From: Streptomyces natalensis ATCC 27448
GTDB taxonomy: Bacteria > Actinomycetota > Actinomycetes > Streptomycetales > Streptomycetaceae
Reading direction: 5' to 3'
DNA length: 64,000 nucleotides
Assembly (NCBI RefSeq): GCF_000935125.1
Contig: NZ_JRKI01000061.1
Span: 124,001 to 188,000 of the forward strand
Made by a program: the position numbers and the translations under genes. Below, piece after piece: positions 8,943 to 17,861 of this stretch (positions are counted from its first letter, which is position 1; each line of letters opens with the position of its first letter). The notes under the pieces are model-generated. The model had not been told where the DNA came from, did no database searches, and saw only the letters and a program-made list of their open reading frames with translations.

Positions 8943-10358
8943 TTAGCCCATCTCCTCCAACGCCTTGCCCTTGGTCTCCTTGACGTACCGGAGCACGAAG
9001 GGAATGGAGAGCAAAGCGAAGATCATGTAGATCACATACGTGCCCGAGAGGTTCCAGTCGGACAGGCTCGGGAAGCTGGCGGTGATGGCCCAGTTGGCGA
9101 TCCACTGCGCGGAGGCGGCGACGCCCAGCGCGGCGGCGCGGATCTTGTTCGGGAACATCTCGCCGAGGAAGACCCAGACCACGACGCCCCAGGAGAGCGC
9201 GAAGAAGAGCACGAAGACATGCGCGGCGATCAGGGCGATGGTGCCCTCGGTGGTCGGCAGGGTGCCGGCCGCGGTCTTGGCGGAGAACGCCCAAGCCTCC
9301 AGGCCGAGCGCGACGGCCATACCGGCCGAACCGATCAGCGCCAGCGGGCGGCGGCCGATCCGGTCGACGAAGATCATCGCGATCACGGTGCCGATGATGT
9401 TGATGATGGAGGTGGTGAAGCTGTAGAAGAACGAGCTGCTCGGGTCGATGCCCACGGACTGCCACAGCGTCGACGAGTAGTAGAAGGCGACGTTGATGCC
9501 GACCAGCTGCTGGAAGACGGAGAGCCCGATACCGACCCAGACGATCGGCAGGAAGCCCGCCTTGCCGAGCAGGTCCTTGAAGGTCGACTTGTGCTCGCTG
9601 CGCATCGCGTCCTGGATCTCCACGACGCGGGTGTCGAGGTTGACGGAGTGACCCTCGACCTCGGACAGCACCTCCTTGGCGCGCGAGATCTTGCCGACCG
9701 AGATCAGGTAACGGGGCGACTCGGGGATCGCGAAGGAGAGCAGACCGTAGAGCACGGCCGGGACGACCATCACGCCGAGCATCCACTGCCAGGCTTCCAT
9801 GCCGGCGATGGTGCCGCGCTGCTTGCCGTCGGCGAGGTTGAGGATGCCCCAGTTGACGAGCTGCGAGACGGCGATGCCGACGACGATCGCGGCCTGCTGG
9901 AAGGAGCCGAGCCGACCGCGGTAGGCGGACGGCGAGACCTCGGCGATATAGGCCGGGCCGATGACCGAGGCCATACCGATCGCGAAACCGCCGATGACGC
10001 GCCAGAAGGCCAGGTCCCACAGGGCGAACGGCAGGGCCGAGCCGACGGCGCTGACGGTGAAGAGCACCGCCGCGATCTGCATGACCCGGATGCGGCCTAT
10101 CCGGTCGGCGATCCGGCCCGCGGTCGCGGCGCCGATGGCGCAGCCGATCAGCGCGATGGCGATCACCTGAGCAAGGACGGCGGACCCGACGTCGTAACGG
10201 CTGCGGATCGCCTCAACGGCACCGTTGATGACGGAACTGTCGTATCCGAAGAGGAAGCCGCCCATCGCGGCAGCCGCGGTGATGAAGATGACATGGCCGA
10301 GATGGTCCGGGTGGGCCTTACGGCCTTCCGGAACCGTCGGCTGCGCGGTGCTGGTCAA
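8943..10358 (-). CDS. glcP: Major facilitator sugar porter, glucose permease GlcP type
   Basis: 471-residue MFS sugar:proton symporter with twelve membrane segments. Motifs: GGFLFGYDSSVINGA near residue 30, DRIGRIRVMQ after segment 2, PESPRYLI after segment 6, DRIGRRPLALIG after segment 8. Very similar in position and sequence to S. coelicolor GlcP (SCO5578), the main glucose uptake system feeding glucose kinase and carbon catabolite control. The start chosen is TTG at 10356-10358, which has CTGGAG six bases upstream and gives the family N-terminus MTSTAQ; an ATG at 10394 lacks a ribosome-binding site. The 5' region contains a promoter with a palindromic operator. Confidence 0.85.
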   Translation of the reverse strand: MTSTAQPTVPEGRKAHPDHLGHVIFITAAAAMGGFLFGYDSSVINGAVEAIRSRYDVGSAVLAQVIAIALIGCAIGAATAGRIADRIGRIRVMQIAAVLFTVSAVGSALPFALWDLAFWRVIGGFAIGMASVIGPAYIAEVSPSAYRGRLGSFQQAAIVVGIAVSQLVNWGILNLADGKQRGTIAGMEAWQWMLGVMVVPAVLYGLLSFAIPESPRYLISVGKISRAKEVLSEVEGHSVNLDTRVVEIQDAMRSEHKSTFKDLLGKAGFLPIVWVGIGLSVFQQLVGINVAFYYSSTLWQSVGIDPSSSFFYSFTTSIINIIGTVIAMIFVDRIGRRPLALIGSAGMAVALGLEAWAFSAKTAAGTLPTTEGTIALIAAHVFVLFFALSWGVVVWVFLGEMFPNKIRAAALGVAASAQWIANWAITASFPSLSDWNLSGTYVIYMIFALLSIPFVLRYVKETKGKALEEMG

Positions 10359-10439
10359 CGTGAACTCCAGTGGCCCGGCTGCGCTGCCGGGCATCGGGGA
10401 CTGGCCCTTCCAGTGGCGCATAGGTTGGGGACACCCACC

Positions 10440-10493
10440 ACTTGAAGGTAAAAGCAACGTTGCAGAGACTATGCCTTCAAGTTTCGAAGTCAA
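10440..10493 (-). promoter_or_regulatory. glcP promoter with nested palindromic operator
   Basis: Minus-strand promoter: TTGACT (10493-10488), 16-bp spacer, TAGTCT (10471-10466). Immediately downstream, over the expected transcription start, is the perfect palindrome GCAACGTTGC (10454-10463), a CG-centred sequence typical of LacI-family operators. It is enclosed by the inverted repeat ACTTGAAGG (10440-10448) / CCTTCAAGT (10474-10482). The arrangement suggests repression of glucose uptake at the start site. Confidence 0.6.
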
Positions 10494-10984
10494 TAGCCCG
10501 TGACACTTTCGTTTCCCACCGCCTTAACCGTCGCCTTCCGACCTCGTCATTCAACTCCTGAAGAGATACTTCGATGCAACAAAGCACGGGACAAAGCGAG
10601 GGGCAGAGCGCGCGACAACGAGGACACAAACAGAGGGACGGGTCACGGGAACAAGGCCGCAACCCCACCCCACAGATTCACCCTCCCGATAACTCTCCGC
10701 GGGAACGAATCACGCTCCGTAATTGTTGCCGGAGTATGAGGAGGCGGCAAAGAGGCAAGGGAGGCAAGCCAAGAGGAGAAGGCAGCTAGCGCAGCACCCG
10801 CGAGGCCAGCGCACAGAGCCCATGGGCCAGCCAGCAAACAGCCTGCGGCCAACGGGCCAGGACCGGACCAGCAGGACCGGACCAGCAGAACCAGGGAGCT
10901 GACGGGCGCAGCAGCCGAGATGGGTCGACAGCAGTCCAGCGATAACAGTCGACGGAGCGAATCGGGGTCGGGAGAACGAATCGG
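10494..10984. other. Purine-skewed noncoding region downstream of smc
   Basis: About 490 bp between the glcP promoter and the smc stop with no coding region. On the plus strand many 60-base lines between 10561 and 10980 contain roughly 65-75% purines by eye, and GC content is clearly below the neighbouring genes. It includes a 14-bp direct repeat at 10859-10886. Function unknown; it would form the 3' untranslated region of smc. Confidence 0.5.
10859..10886. repeat. 14-bp tandem direct repeat
   Basis: AGGACCGGACCAGC occurs twice back to back (10859-10872 and 10873-10886) inside the purine-skewed region downstream of smc. Confidence 0.8.
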
Positions 10985-13900
10985 TCAGCGCAGCCGCTGG
11001 CTGATGACCTTGGAGACGCCGTCGCCCTGCATCGAGACGCCGTACAGCGCGTCCGCGACCTCCATCGTCCGCTTCTGGTGGGTGATCACGATCAGCTGAG
11101 AGCTCTCCTGGAGCTCTTCCATGATCCGGATCAGCCGCTGCAGATTGGTGTCGTCCAGCGCGGCCTCGACCTCGTCCATCACATAGAACGGGCTGGGACG
11201 CGCCTTGAAGATCGACACCAGCAGCGCCACCGCCGTCAGCGAACGCTCGCCGCCCGACAGCAGCGACAGCCGCTTGACCTTCTTGCCCGGCGGCCGGGCC
11301 TCGACGTCCACGCCGGTCGCCAGCATGTCGTCCGGGTCGGTCAGCACCAGCCGGCCCTCGCCGCCGGGGAACAGCCGCGCGAAGACGCCCTCGAACTCCC
11401 GCGCCGTGTCGTGGAAGGCTTCGGTGAAGACCTGCTCGACCCGCTCGTCGACCTCCTTGACCACCCGCAGCAGGTCGGCCCGGGTCTTCTTCAAGTCTTC
11501 AAGCTGTTCGCTGAGGAACTGGTGGCGTTCCTCCAGCGCCGCGAACTCCTCCAGGGCCAGCGGGTTCACCTTCCCGAGCTGCTGGTACGCCCGCTCGGCG
11601 GCCTTGAGCCGCTTCTCCTGCTCGGCGCGTACATAGGGCACCGGCTGGTTGCGCGGGTGATCCGGGTCCTCGGGCAGCTCCTCGCCCTGGGCCGGGGGCG
11701 AGGGCGGCACGGGCTGCCCTGGCCCGTACTCCGAGATCAGCACGGCCGGTTCGACCCCCAGCTCCTCCAGCGCCCGGGTCTCCAGCTGTTCGATCCGCAG
11801 CCGCTTCTCCGCGCCGAGCACCTCGCCGCGGTGGACCGAGTCGGTCAGCTTGTCCAGCTCGGACTTCAGCTCCCGGCCCTGTTCGCGCTCGGCCACCAGG
11901 GCCGCTTCGCGTTCGGCCTTGGCGCGCTCGGCGGCGGCGCGTTCCTCCTCGGCCCGTACGACCGACACCTCGACATGTGCCAGCAGCTGCCGTGCGCCGG
12001 AGGCGACCGCCGAGGCCACCGCGGCCTCGTGGCGCAGCCGGGCCCGGCGCTGCTCGGCCCGCGCCCGCGCCTCGCGCTCGGCGCGCGCCCCCCGGTCCAG
12101 CGCATCGGCCCGCCCGGCCAGCGCCTTCACCCGCTCCTCGTGGGTACGGGCCTGGAGCCGGGCCTCCATCTCCGTCTGGCGGGCGTTGGCGCCGTCGGCG
12201 GCGAGCCGGTCCCGTACGGAGGTGTCGGGTTCCTCGTCGCCCGGGCCCGCGTCCTCCTCGGCCGCGGCCAGCCGTGCGGCGAGTTCCTCGGCCTGCTCGG
12301 TGGCCCGCTCCAGTGCCTCCTCCGCCTTGGCGGCGGCCGCGGCGGACCGTTCCGCCTCCCCCGCGGCCGCCCGCGCCTGGCCGCCGAGCCGCCCCAGGTC
12401 CCCCGCGACCTGGGACTTCTCCCGGTCGGCCGCGCGCCGCCGCTCGTCCAGCTCCTCGGCCAGCGCGGCGCACTCGCCCCGCCGCTCCTTCGCCGCCCGC
12501 TCGGCCGCGGCCAGCTCTGCGCAGCGCGCCTCCAGACGCTCCAGCTCGGCCGCGGCCTCGTCGACCGACGCCTGCACCTCCAGCAGACTCGGCGCCCCGG
12601 CCGACCCGCCCTGCGCGAAGTGCGCCCCCAGCAGATCACCCTCCCCGGTCACCGCCATCAGATCGGGCCGCGCGGCCACCAGCTCCTCGGCGTCCTCCAG
12701 TGTCCCGACCACCACCACATCCCGCAGCAGCCGCGCCACGGCAGCCGTCAACTCCCGGGGTCCGCCGACCAGTTGACTCGCCCACGCGGGTACGGGCGCG
12801 GAACGGGTATCGGCGCCGCGGCCGGGACCCGGGCCGGCCACCTGGGACGGCACGGAGGGGCCAGAGGGTCCGGAAGGGCCATAGGGGCTGGAAGCACCAG
12901 AGGGGCCGAAGGCAGGAGCAGAGGTCGGCGGCGGAGCAGAAGCCGGCGCGGGAGCGGGAGCCGGGACGGCAGCGGTGACGTCGCCTGCCGACGAGGCGGA
13001 CTCGCCGACGCCCGACGCGGGAGCGGCGCCGGCCGCCGGGCCGCCGCCCTGCGCGGGCACGCCGCCCCCGCCACCCGCCGCCTCCGCGGTCGCAGCACTC
13101 CCAGTGGCTCGGCCAGCCACACTGGTCGCATCCGCAACATCCGTCACATCGTCCACACAGGTCACGTCGGCGATGTCGGCTGCATCGATCACACTGGTCG
13201 CCCTGACCACACCGGCCATACCGTCCGCATCGGCCGAGGCCCTATCAGCCGTACCGGCCGTACCAGTCATACCGGCCGCGCCAGCCGCACCGGCCACGCC
13301 AGCAGCACCATCTCCACCAGTCACGAGCTCACCCGCACCACCCACATCGGCCCCAGCACCCCCGACCCCCCGCCCCGCTCCCCCGGTCCCCTCGACCCGG
13401 CCCAGCACCATCGCCGCCCGCCCCGCGTCCTGGCGGCGGAGCAGGCGGATGGCCTCGGCGGCGGTGGCCGGGTCGGTGACGGCGACGGCGTCTGCGGCGG
13501 CGCCGAGCGCGGCGGCGACCGGGACCTCGAAGCCGGGGGTGACGGTGAGCAGTTCCGCCGCCGGGCCGAGGAGCCCGGTCAGGCGGTCGGCGGCGGCCAG
13601 CAGTGCGCCGGTGCCGTCCTTGCGACGGAGGCCGAGGGCGAGCGCGTCGTGGCGGGCCGAGGTGGCGGCGCGCGCCCGTTCGGCCGCGGTGTGCGCCTCG
13701 CGGGCGGCGGTCAGCGCGCTCTCGGCCGCCGCCAGTTCGCGGCGGGCCGCCGCATGCCGTTCGCCCAGCTCCGCGTCGTCCGCGTCCAGCCCGTCGACCT
13801 CGGCCTTGCGCCGCTCGTACGCCTCCTGGGCGGCGGCGGCCCGCTCCTGGGCGGCGTCGCGGGACTCGGCGAGGCGGCCGATCTCGGCGTGTGCCGAGGC

Positions 13901-15112
13901 CGCGCGGCCGCGGGCGGCGGTGACCTGTCCGCTGAGCCGGGCGAGGCCCTCGCGGCGGTCGGCGATGGCGCGGGCGACGTCCCGCAGCCGGCGTTCCTCG
14001 TCCGCCAACTGCCGCTCCAGTTCGGCGCGGTGCTCGACGGTGTCCTCCAGGGCCCGGCTCGCCGCCTCCAGGGCGGCGGTCAACTCCGCTTCCTGTTCGC
14101 GGATCCGGGCGGCCTCGCGTTCCATGTCGTCGGGGTCGCGTCCCTGGCGTTCGTCCTGCGGGATCTGGGAGGCGCTCTTGACCCGCGCCTCGGCCAGCGA
14201 CACCGTGCCGCGCACCCGCTCCGCCAGCTGCGACAGCTCGTACCAGGTCTGCTGGGCGCGCTGGACCCGTGGCGTGAGGGCGCGTACCTCCGCCTCCAGT
14301 GCCGCCTCCCGCTGGAGGGCGGTGCGCAGCCGGGTCTCGGCGGCCTCCTTGCGTTCCTTGAGGGCGGCCTCGTCCTCGATCTCGGCGCGCAGGGCCCGGC
14401 GCAGGGTGACGAGGTCGTCGGCGAGCAGGCGCAGCCGGGCGTCGCGCAGATCGGCCTGGATGACGGCGGCGCGCCGGGCGACGGCGGCCTGGCGTCCGAG
14501 GGGTTTGAGCTGGCGGCGCAGTTCGTCGGTCAGGTCCTGGACGCGGGCGAGGTTGGCCTTCATCGCGTCGAGTTTCCGCAGCGCCTTCTCCTTGCGCTTG
14601 CGGTGTTTGAGGACGCCGGCGGCCTCTTCGATGAATCCTCTCCGGCCCATGGGGTCGGCGTGCAGGACGGAGTCGAGCTGGCCCTGGCCGACGATGACAT
14701 GCATCTCGCGGCCGATTCCGGAGTCGGAAAGCAGTTCCTGGATGTCGAGCAGGCGGCAGGTGTCGCCGTTGATCTGGTACTCGCTGCCGCCGTTACGGAA
14801 CATGATCCGGGTAATGGTGACTTCGGCGTATTCGATGGGCAGTGCGCCGTCGGAATTGTCGATGGTGAGCGAGACCTCGGCCCGGCCCAGCGGGGGCCGG
14901 CCGGTGGTGCCGGCGAAGATGACGTCTTCCATCTTTCCGCCGCGCAGGGATTTGGCGCCCTGTTCGCCCATGACCCAGGACAACGCGTCCACGACATTCG
15001 ACTTGCCGGAACCGTTGGGGCCCACGACGCAGGTGATGCCGGGTTCGAAGCGCAGCGTCGTGGCGGAGGCGAAGGACTTGAAGCCTCGCAGGGTCAGACT
15101 CTTCAGGTGCAC
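10985..15112 (-). CDS. smc: Chromosome segregation ATPase SMC with enlarged hinge
   Basis: 1375-residue SMC protein, core of the condensin complex with ScpA/ScpB. Starting at GTG 15110-15112 (family N-terminus HLKSLTLRGFKSFAS) it has Walker A GPNGSGKSN near residue 32, a long coiled coil, a hinge around residues 495-840, a second coiled coil, and the C-terminal ABC signature LLSGGERSLTA with Walker B FYVMDEVEAALD. The S. coelicolor protein is about 1186 residues; the surplus is explained by a low-complexity insertion in the hinge (12800-13387). An upstream in-frame start at 15157 is possible but adds residues absent from the family. Confidence 0.96.
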   Translation of the reverse strand: MHLKSLTLRGFKSFASATTLRFEPGITCVVGPNGSGKSNVVDALSWVMGEQGAKSLRGGKMEDVIFAGTTGRPPLGRAEVSLTIDNSDGALPIEYAEVTITRIMFRNGGSEYQINGDTCRLLDIQELLSDSGIGREMHVIVGQGQLDSVLHADPMGRRGFIEEAAGVLKHRKRKEKALRKLDAMKANLARVQDLTDELRRQLKPLGRQAAVARRAAVIQADLRDARLRLLADDLVTLRRALRAEIEDEAALKERKEAAETRLRTALQREAALEAEVRALTPRVQRAQQTWYELSQLAERVRGTVSLAEARVKSASQIPQDERQGRDPDDMEREAARIREQEAELTAALEAASRALEDTVEHRAELERQLADEERRLRDVARAIADRREGLARLSGQVTAARGRAASAHAEIGRLAESRDAAQERAAAAQEAYERRKAEVDGLDADDAELGERHAAARRELAAAESALTAAREAHTAAERARAATSARHDALALGLRRKDGTGALLAAADRLTGLLGPAAELLTVTPGFEVPVAAALGAAADAVAVTDPATAAEAIRLLRRQDAGRAAMVLGRVEGTGGAGRGVGGAGADVGGAGELVTGGDGAAGVAGAAGAAGMTGTAGTADRASADADGMAGVVRATSVIDAADIADVTCVDDVTDVADATSVAGRATGSAATAEAAGGGGGVPAQGGGPAAGAAPASGVGESASSAGDVTAAVPAPAPAPASAPPPTSAPAFGPSGASSPYGPSGPSGPSVPSQVAGPGPGRGADTRSAPVPAWASQLVGGPRELTAAVARLLRDVVVVGTLEDAEELVAARPDLMAVTGEGDLLGAHFAQGGSAGAPSLLEVQASVDEAAAELERLEARCAELAAAERAAKERRGECAALAEELDERRRAADREKSQVAGDLGRLGGQARAAAGEAERSAAAAAKAEEALERATEQAEELAARLAAAEEDAGPGDEEPDTSVRDRLAADGANARQTEMEARLQARTHEERVKALAGRADALDRGARAEREARARAEQRRARLRHEAAVASAVASGARQLLAHVEVSVVRAEEERAAAERAKAEREAALVAEREQGRELKSELDKLTDSVHRGEVLGAEKRLRIEQLETRALEELGVEPAVLISEYGPGQPVPPSPPAQGEELPEDPDHPRNQPVPYVRAEQEKRLKAAERAYQQLGKVNPLALEEFAALEERHQFLSEQLEDLKKTRADLLRVVKEVDERVEQVFTEAFHDTAREFEGVFARLFPGGEGRLVLTDPDDMLATGVDVEARPPGKKVKRLSLLSGGERSLTAVALLVSIFKARPSPFYVMDEVEAALDDTNLQRLIRIMEELQESSQLIVITHQKRTMEVADALYGVSMQGDGVSKVISQRLR
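12800..13387 (-). other. Low-complexity insertion of about 196 residues in the SMC hinge
   Basis: Lies between the conserved hinge segments AAMVLGRVEG and VPAWASQLVGGPRELTAAV. From N to C it holds a Gly/Ala/Val/Thr tract, an Asp/Val/Ala tract with near-periodic words (DIADVT, DDVTDVADATSV), a Gly/Ala tract, and a Pro/Ser tract (PAPAPAPASAPPP, then GPSGPSGPSVPS). It contains one Cys. No stop codon or frame change, and hinge homology resumes in the same frame. Short repeated DNA words (for example ATACCGGCC-like) suggest growth by slippage. Confidence 0.85.
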
Positions 15113-15772
15113 GCCGTTGGACTCTACCGGCCGCTTGTCGGGGGGCGGCCCCAACATTCCGCCGCCGGGGTACGGGCCGCGCCCGAGCCGGGGTACGGCC
15201 CCCGGGTATGGCGGCCGGACGCGCCCCGGGGCTCCAGGTGGTGTTCTTTTTCGGTTTCGCCGGGGAAGGTGCAGGGCACATCAAGCGGTAAGCCGTGCGG
15301 TGAGGGAGGCTCGGCGGGGCCGAAGAGGTCGCAGAGGCCAAAGGGACGGGGCGGGCAGACGGATCACGGAACCGGACCGGAAGGCCGGGATACGGCCGGA
15401 GGCCGGGGAGGGGCAAAGGGCCGGAAGGTCCGGGCGGAGAATTCACCGGAGCGGGGGCGTCGCCGAAACCAGCGGAAGCCGACGCGAACGAGCAGAGCAA
15501 ACCGCCGGAGCGAATCAGCGGCACCAAAGAACAGGAATCGCAAATCCCGGGAAATCCTACCGCGCGGAATATACTGGAACTTTCCAGAATGCACGGGAGA
15601 CGAAGCGGGGAGGTTCCGGAGGCTCCGCAAGATCCGGACCTGGATTCCTCAGGAAACGACGACACGAAGGACGACGAACGACGAAGGGACGCCGAAGCGT
15701 CCCTTGCAGATCTTGAAGAGCGGCGGTGCCTCAAGCGGCTGGCGAGCAGCCCGTCCGGCCCTGGGGTTGGGG
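15113..15772. other. Noncoding, purine-skewed region upstream of smc
   Basis: About 660 bp without a supported gene. Bases 15285-15740 are rich in G and A on the plus strand, similar to the other flank of smc. It must include the smc promoter on the minus strand; a TAGGAT at about 15558-15553 is a possible -10. A short palindrome CTGGAA-CT-TTCCAG lies at 15574-15587 just upstream of it. Confidence 0.45.
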
Positions 15773-15976
15773 TCAGGTGAGCGCGGGCTCCGCCTGGGGT
15801 ACGTCGATGTCCAGCATCGAGTCGTCGCGACGTGCGGCAGCCGACAGCATGTCGTTTTCGGCCTGCATCCGGATGAGTTCGGATTCAAGGTCTTGGACGC
15901 GCTGCTGAAGCCGTCGCATCTCGGAGAGGACTCGGGGGTCGGAGCCGCCGACGTAACCGAGAAGCGCCTTTGCCAT
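15773..15976 (-). CDS. Small conserved coiled-coil protein
   Basis: 67-residue protein beginning MAKALLGYVGGSDPRVLSEM. Residues 17-48 form a clear heptad-like amphipathic helix (RRLQQRVQDLESELIRMQAE), followed by an acidic tail ending VPQAEPALT. The ATG at 15974-15976 has GGAGGACC upstream; an upstream extension in frame does not look coding. I believe small proteins of this kind are conserved in Streptomyces between smc and acylphosphatase, but their function is not known to me. It could be a partner of a larger coiled-coil protein. Confidence 0.8.
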   Translation of the reverse strand: MAKALLGYVGGSDPRVLSEMRRLQQRVQDLESELIRMQAENDMLSAAARRDDSMLDIDVPQAEPALT

Positions 15977-16355
15977 GATGGATGGTCCTCCACACTGAGT
16001 GACCGACCGAAGCGGTGTGGGTCGTGAGGGATTCGCACCCGCGGTGCTTGTCATTACTGTTGTCTTCAATGCCAAACAGCTAAGGTGCGCGGGGATTCCA
16101 GAGTCTCACCAAAAGGTTTGAGGGTCAACACGATCACACCCCGTATCGTCGGGCGCCCGAGAGTGCGCGGCCGTCATGGCACTGCGCTCGCTCTCCAGAA
16201 AGGCCCCGCGGGGTGTGGAGATCATCCGTACAGCGGCAGCCTTGCACGGGTCGGCCGAGTTGGCAACCACCAGGCGTTATCTGTGGTGAGCGGCCGGCAA
16301 AGCCCTGGGCCGAAGATCATTTTTTGACGGCCGTACGGTGCGTTCCGGCGGCCGG
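15977..16355. other. Intergenic region, no gene seen
   Basis: About 380 bp between acylphosphatase and the small coiled-coil gene, both on the minus strand. A TTGACC near 16128-16123 (minus strand) could be a -35 for the small gene, but the best -10 is poor. TTTTTT at 16319-16324 is the only T-run and is on the strand opposite to these genes. Confidence 0.4.
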
Positions 16356-16637
16356 TCAGCGGATTTCGAAGCCGTCGTAGCCGCCGCGGGGCGTGTCCCA
16401 TATCTCAGTGACACCGTCGACGCGTCCGGGCGTGTCTCCGGTCCGCAGCCACTCCAGCAGCTCTTCGCACCGTTCCTTCGGGCCCTCGGCGACGACCTGG
16501 ACGCGGCCGTCGCCGAGATTGCTCGCGAATCCGGCGAGTTCGCCGATGCGCAGGGCGTTGGCGCGGGTGAACCAGCGGAATCCGACTCCTTGGACGCGGC
16601 CGCGCACCCACGCGGTCACCCGGACGTCTTCGTTCAT
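16356..16637 (-). CDS. acyP: Acylphosphatase
   Basis: 93-residue enzyme that hydrolyses acyl phosphates such as carbamoyl phosphate or 1,3-bisphosphoglycerate. The signature GRVQGVGFRWFTR (residues 13-25) contains the phosphate-binding loop and catalytic Arg, and FASNLGDGRVQVVAEG (37-52) contains the catalytic Asn. Length is standard for the family. Association with smc is common in actinobacteria, but no functional link is known. Confidence 0.95.
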   Translation of the reverse strand: MNEDVRVTAWVRGRVQGVGFRWFTRANALRIGELAGFASNLGDGRVQVVAEGPKERCEELLEWLRTGDTPGRVDGVTEIWDTPRGGYDGFEIR

Positions 16638-16770
16638 GTGTGCACGTTAACCGGCCAATTGCCGTTGAGGCACTTCGGGCCGGGACGTCATGGCGTACAG
16701 TCCCCCGACATCAGGACTCACCCTTTTGGGTGAGTTGTATTTGACGGTGAGGACGGAAGGAAGGCAGCGG

Positions 16771-17712
16771 ATGGGCCGCCATCGACGTTCTGCTCCCCCT
16801 GCGCCCGACCGTGCGCCCGAACCCGTAGGTGGCCGGCCTGTTGACGCCCCAGCGCCGCGTTCGGCGCGGGCCGGCAGTGCACGGCACGCCGGTCATCGCG
16901 CGGGGCCCCGCCGCGGTACGGCGCCGGTGCGCACCGGGCTGCTCGGCGCGTCGGCCGCGGTGGCCATGGGAGCGGTGGCGGTGGCTTCCGGACTGATCCC
17001 GGGCGGCGGGCAGTTCGTGGTGGGCGGCGGTGAGCGCGGGGAGCGGGTGCGCGCCGATGTGCTGCCGCAGGCCGGGCCGCAGGGCGGGAATTCCGTGGTG
17101 CCGACGGACCGCGCCACCGATCCGGCGAGCCGTGGTACCGGGCGTACCGCGGTCCCGCACACCCGGCGGCCGTCGTCCGCGCCGTCCCCTTCGGCCTCGC
17201 CCGTCCCGCACCGCGGCACCAAATCCCCGGCCGCGGGCACGAGTTCGCCCAGCCCGTCGAAGAGTGCGGAGCCGACGGCGACGGCCTCGCCGACGCCCAG
17301 GACGTCCCCGTCGGCGTCGCAGAGCCCGGATCCGGAGCCGTCCGCAGCGGACCAGGTGCTCTCGCTGGTCAATCAGGAGCGTGCACGGGCGGGCTGCTCA
17401 CCGCTGACCGCCGACCGGCAACTGGCGGGGCTGGCACAGGCCTTCAGCGACGATATGGCCGAGCGCGGCTTCTTCGACCACACCGACCCGGACGGCCACA
17501 CGCCCTGGGACCGGGCCCGCGATGCGGACATCACGGAGCTGGGCGGCGAGAACATAGCCCGCGGCCAGGCCAATGCCCAGTCGGTGATGGACACCTGGAT
17601 GACCAGTACGGGCCATCGCGAGAACATCCTGAACTGCGAGTACAAGACGCTCGGGGTGGGCGTGCACTTCGGGCCGGGTGGGCCGTGGTGGACGCAGGAC
17701 TTCGGGTTCTGA
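16771..17712 (+). CDS. Secreted or membrane-anchored CAP/SCP-domain protein
   Basis: 313-residue protein. Basic N-terminus, then a hydrophobic segment near residues 53-70 (LLGASAAVAMGAVAVASGLI) that would be a signal or anchor, a long Ser/Thr/Pro-rich spacer to about residue 190, and a C-terminal CAP domain: VLSLVNQERARAGCSPLTAD, FFDHTDPDGHTPWDRA, GENIARGQ, TGHRENILN and a final WTQDFGF. The conserved His and Glu of CAP cavities are present. ATG with GGAAGGAAGG upstream; an in-frame upstream start is less likely. Substrate unknown. Confidence 0.88.
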   Translation: MGRHRRSAPPAPDRAPEPVGGRPVDAPAPRSARAGSARHAGHRAGPRRGTAPVRTGLLGASAAVAMGAVAVASGLIPGGGQFVVGGGERGERVRADVLPQAGPQGGNSVVPTDRATDPASRGTGRTAVPHTRRPSSAPSPSASPVPHRGTKSPAAGTSSPSPSKSAEPTATASPTPRTSPSASQSPDPEPSAADQVLSLVNQERARAGCSPLTADRQLAGLAQAFSDDMAERGFFDHTDPDGHTPWDRARDADITELGGENIARGQANAQSVMDTWMTSTGHRENILNCEYKTLGVGVHFGPGGPWWTQDFGF

Positions 17713-17806
17713 GGCGCAGGGGTCCCGGGGCGTAGGGGTCCCGAGGCGTAGGGGTTCCGGGGCGTAGGGGTTCCGGGGCGTAGGGGTTCCGGGGCGTACG
17801 GGGGCG
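17711..17806. repeat. Six-copy 16-bp tandem repeat after the CAP gene
   Basis: Unit close to GGCGTAGGGGTTCCGG, with GCG landmarks exactly 16 bp apart at 17714, 17730, 17746, 17762, 17778 and 17794. The first copies differ by single bases (GCGCAGG, GTCCC), later copies are identical. It starts at the stop codon of the CAP gene. Confidence 0.9.
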
Positions 17807-17861
17807 GGCCGGGCCCTCATCCGGTCGGCAGCGTGCCGCTCGTTCCCAGGGGCCGTGTCGA

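Noticed and set aside
15574..15587. LexA-type box upstream of smc
   Set aside because: The palindrome CTGGAA-CT-TTCCAG does not match the actinobacterial GAAC-n4-GTTC consensus.
11078..16027. Very long open frame antisense to smc
   Set aside because: It runs opposite a certain SMC gene and its translation is Arg/Leu/Gly-rich with no domain. Long antisense frames are expected in DNA of this GC content.
17711..17806. Possible small CRISPR array
   Set aside because: The 16-bp units are contiguous with no spacers.
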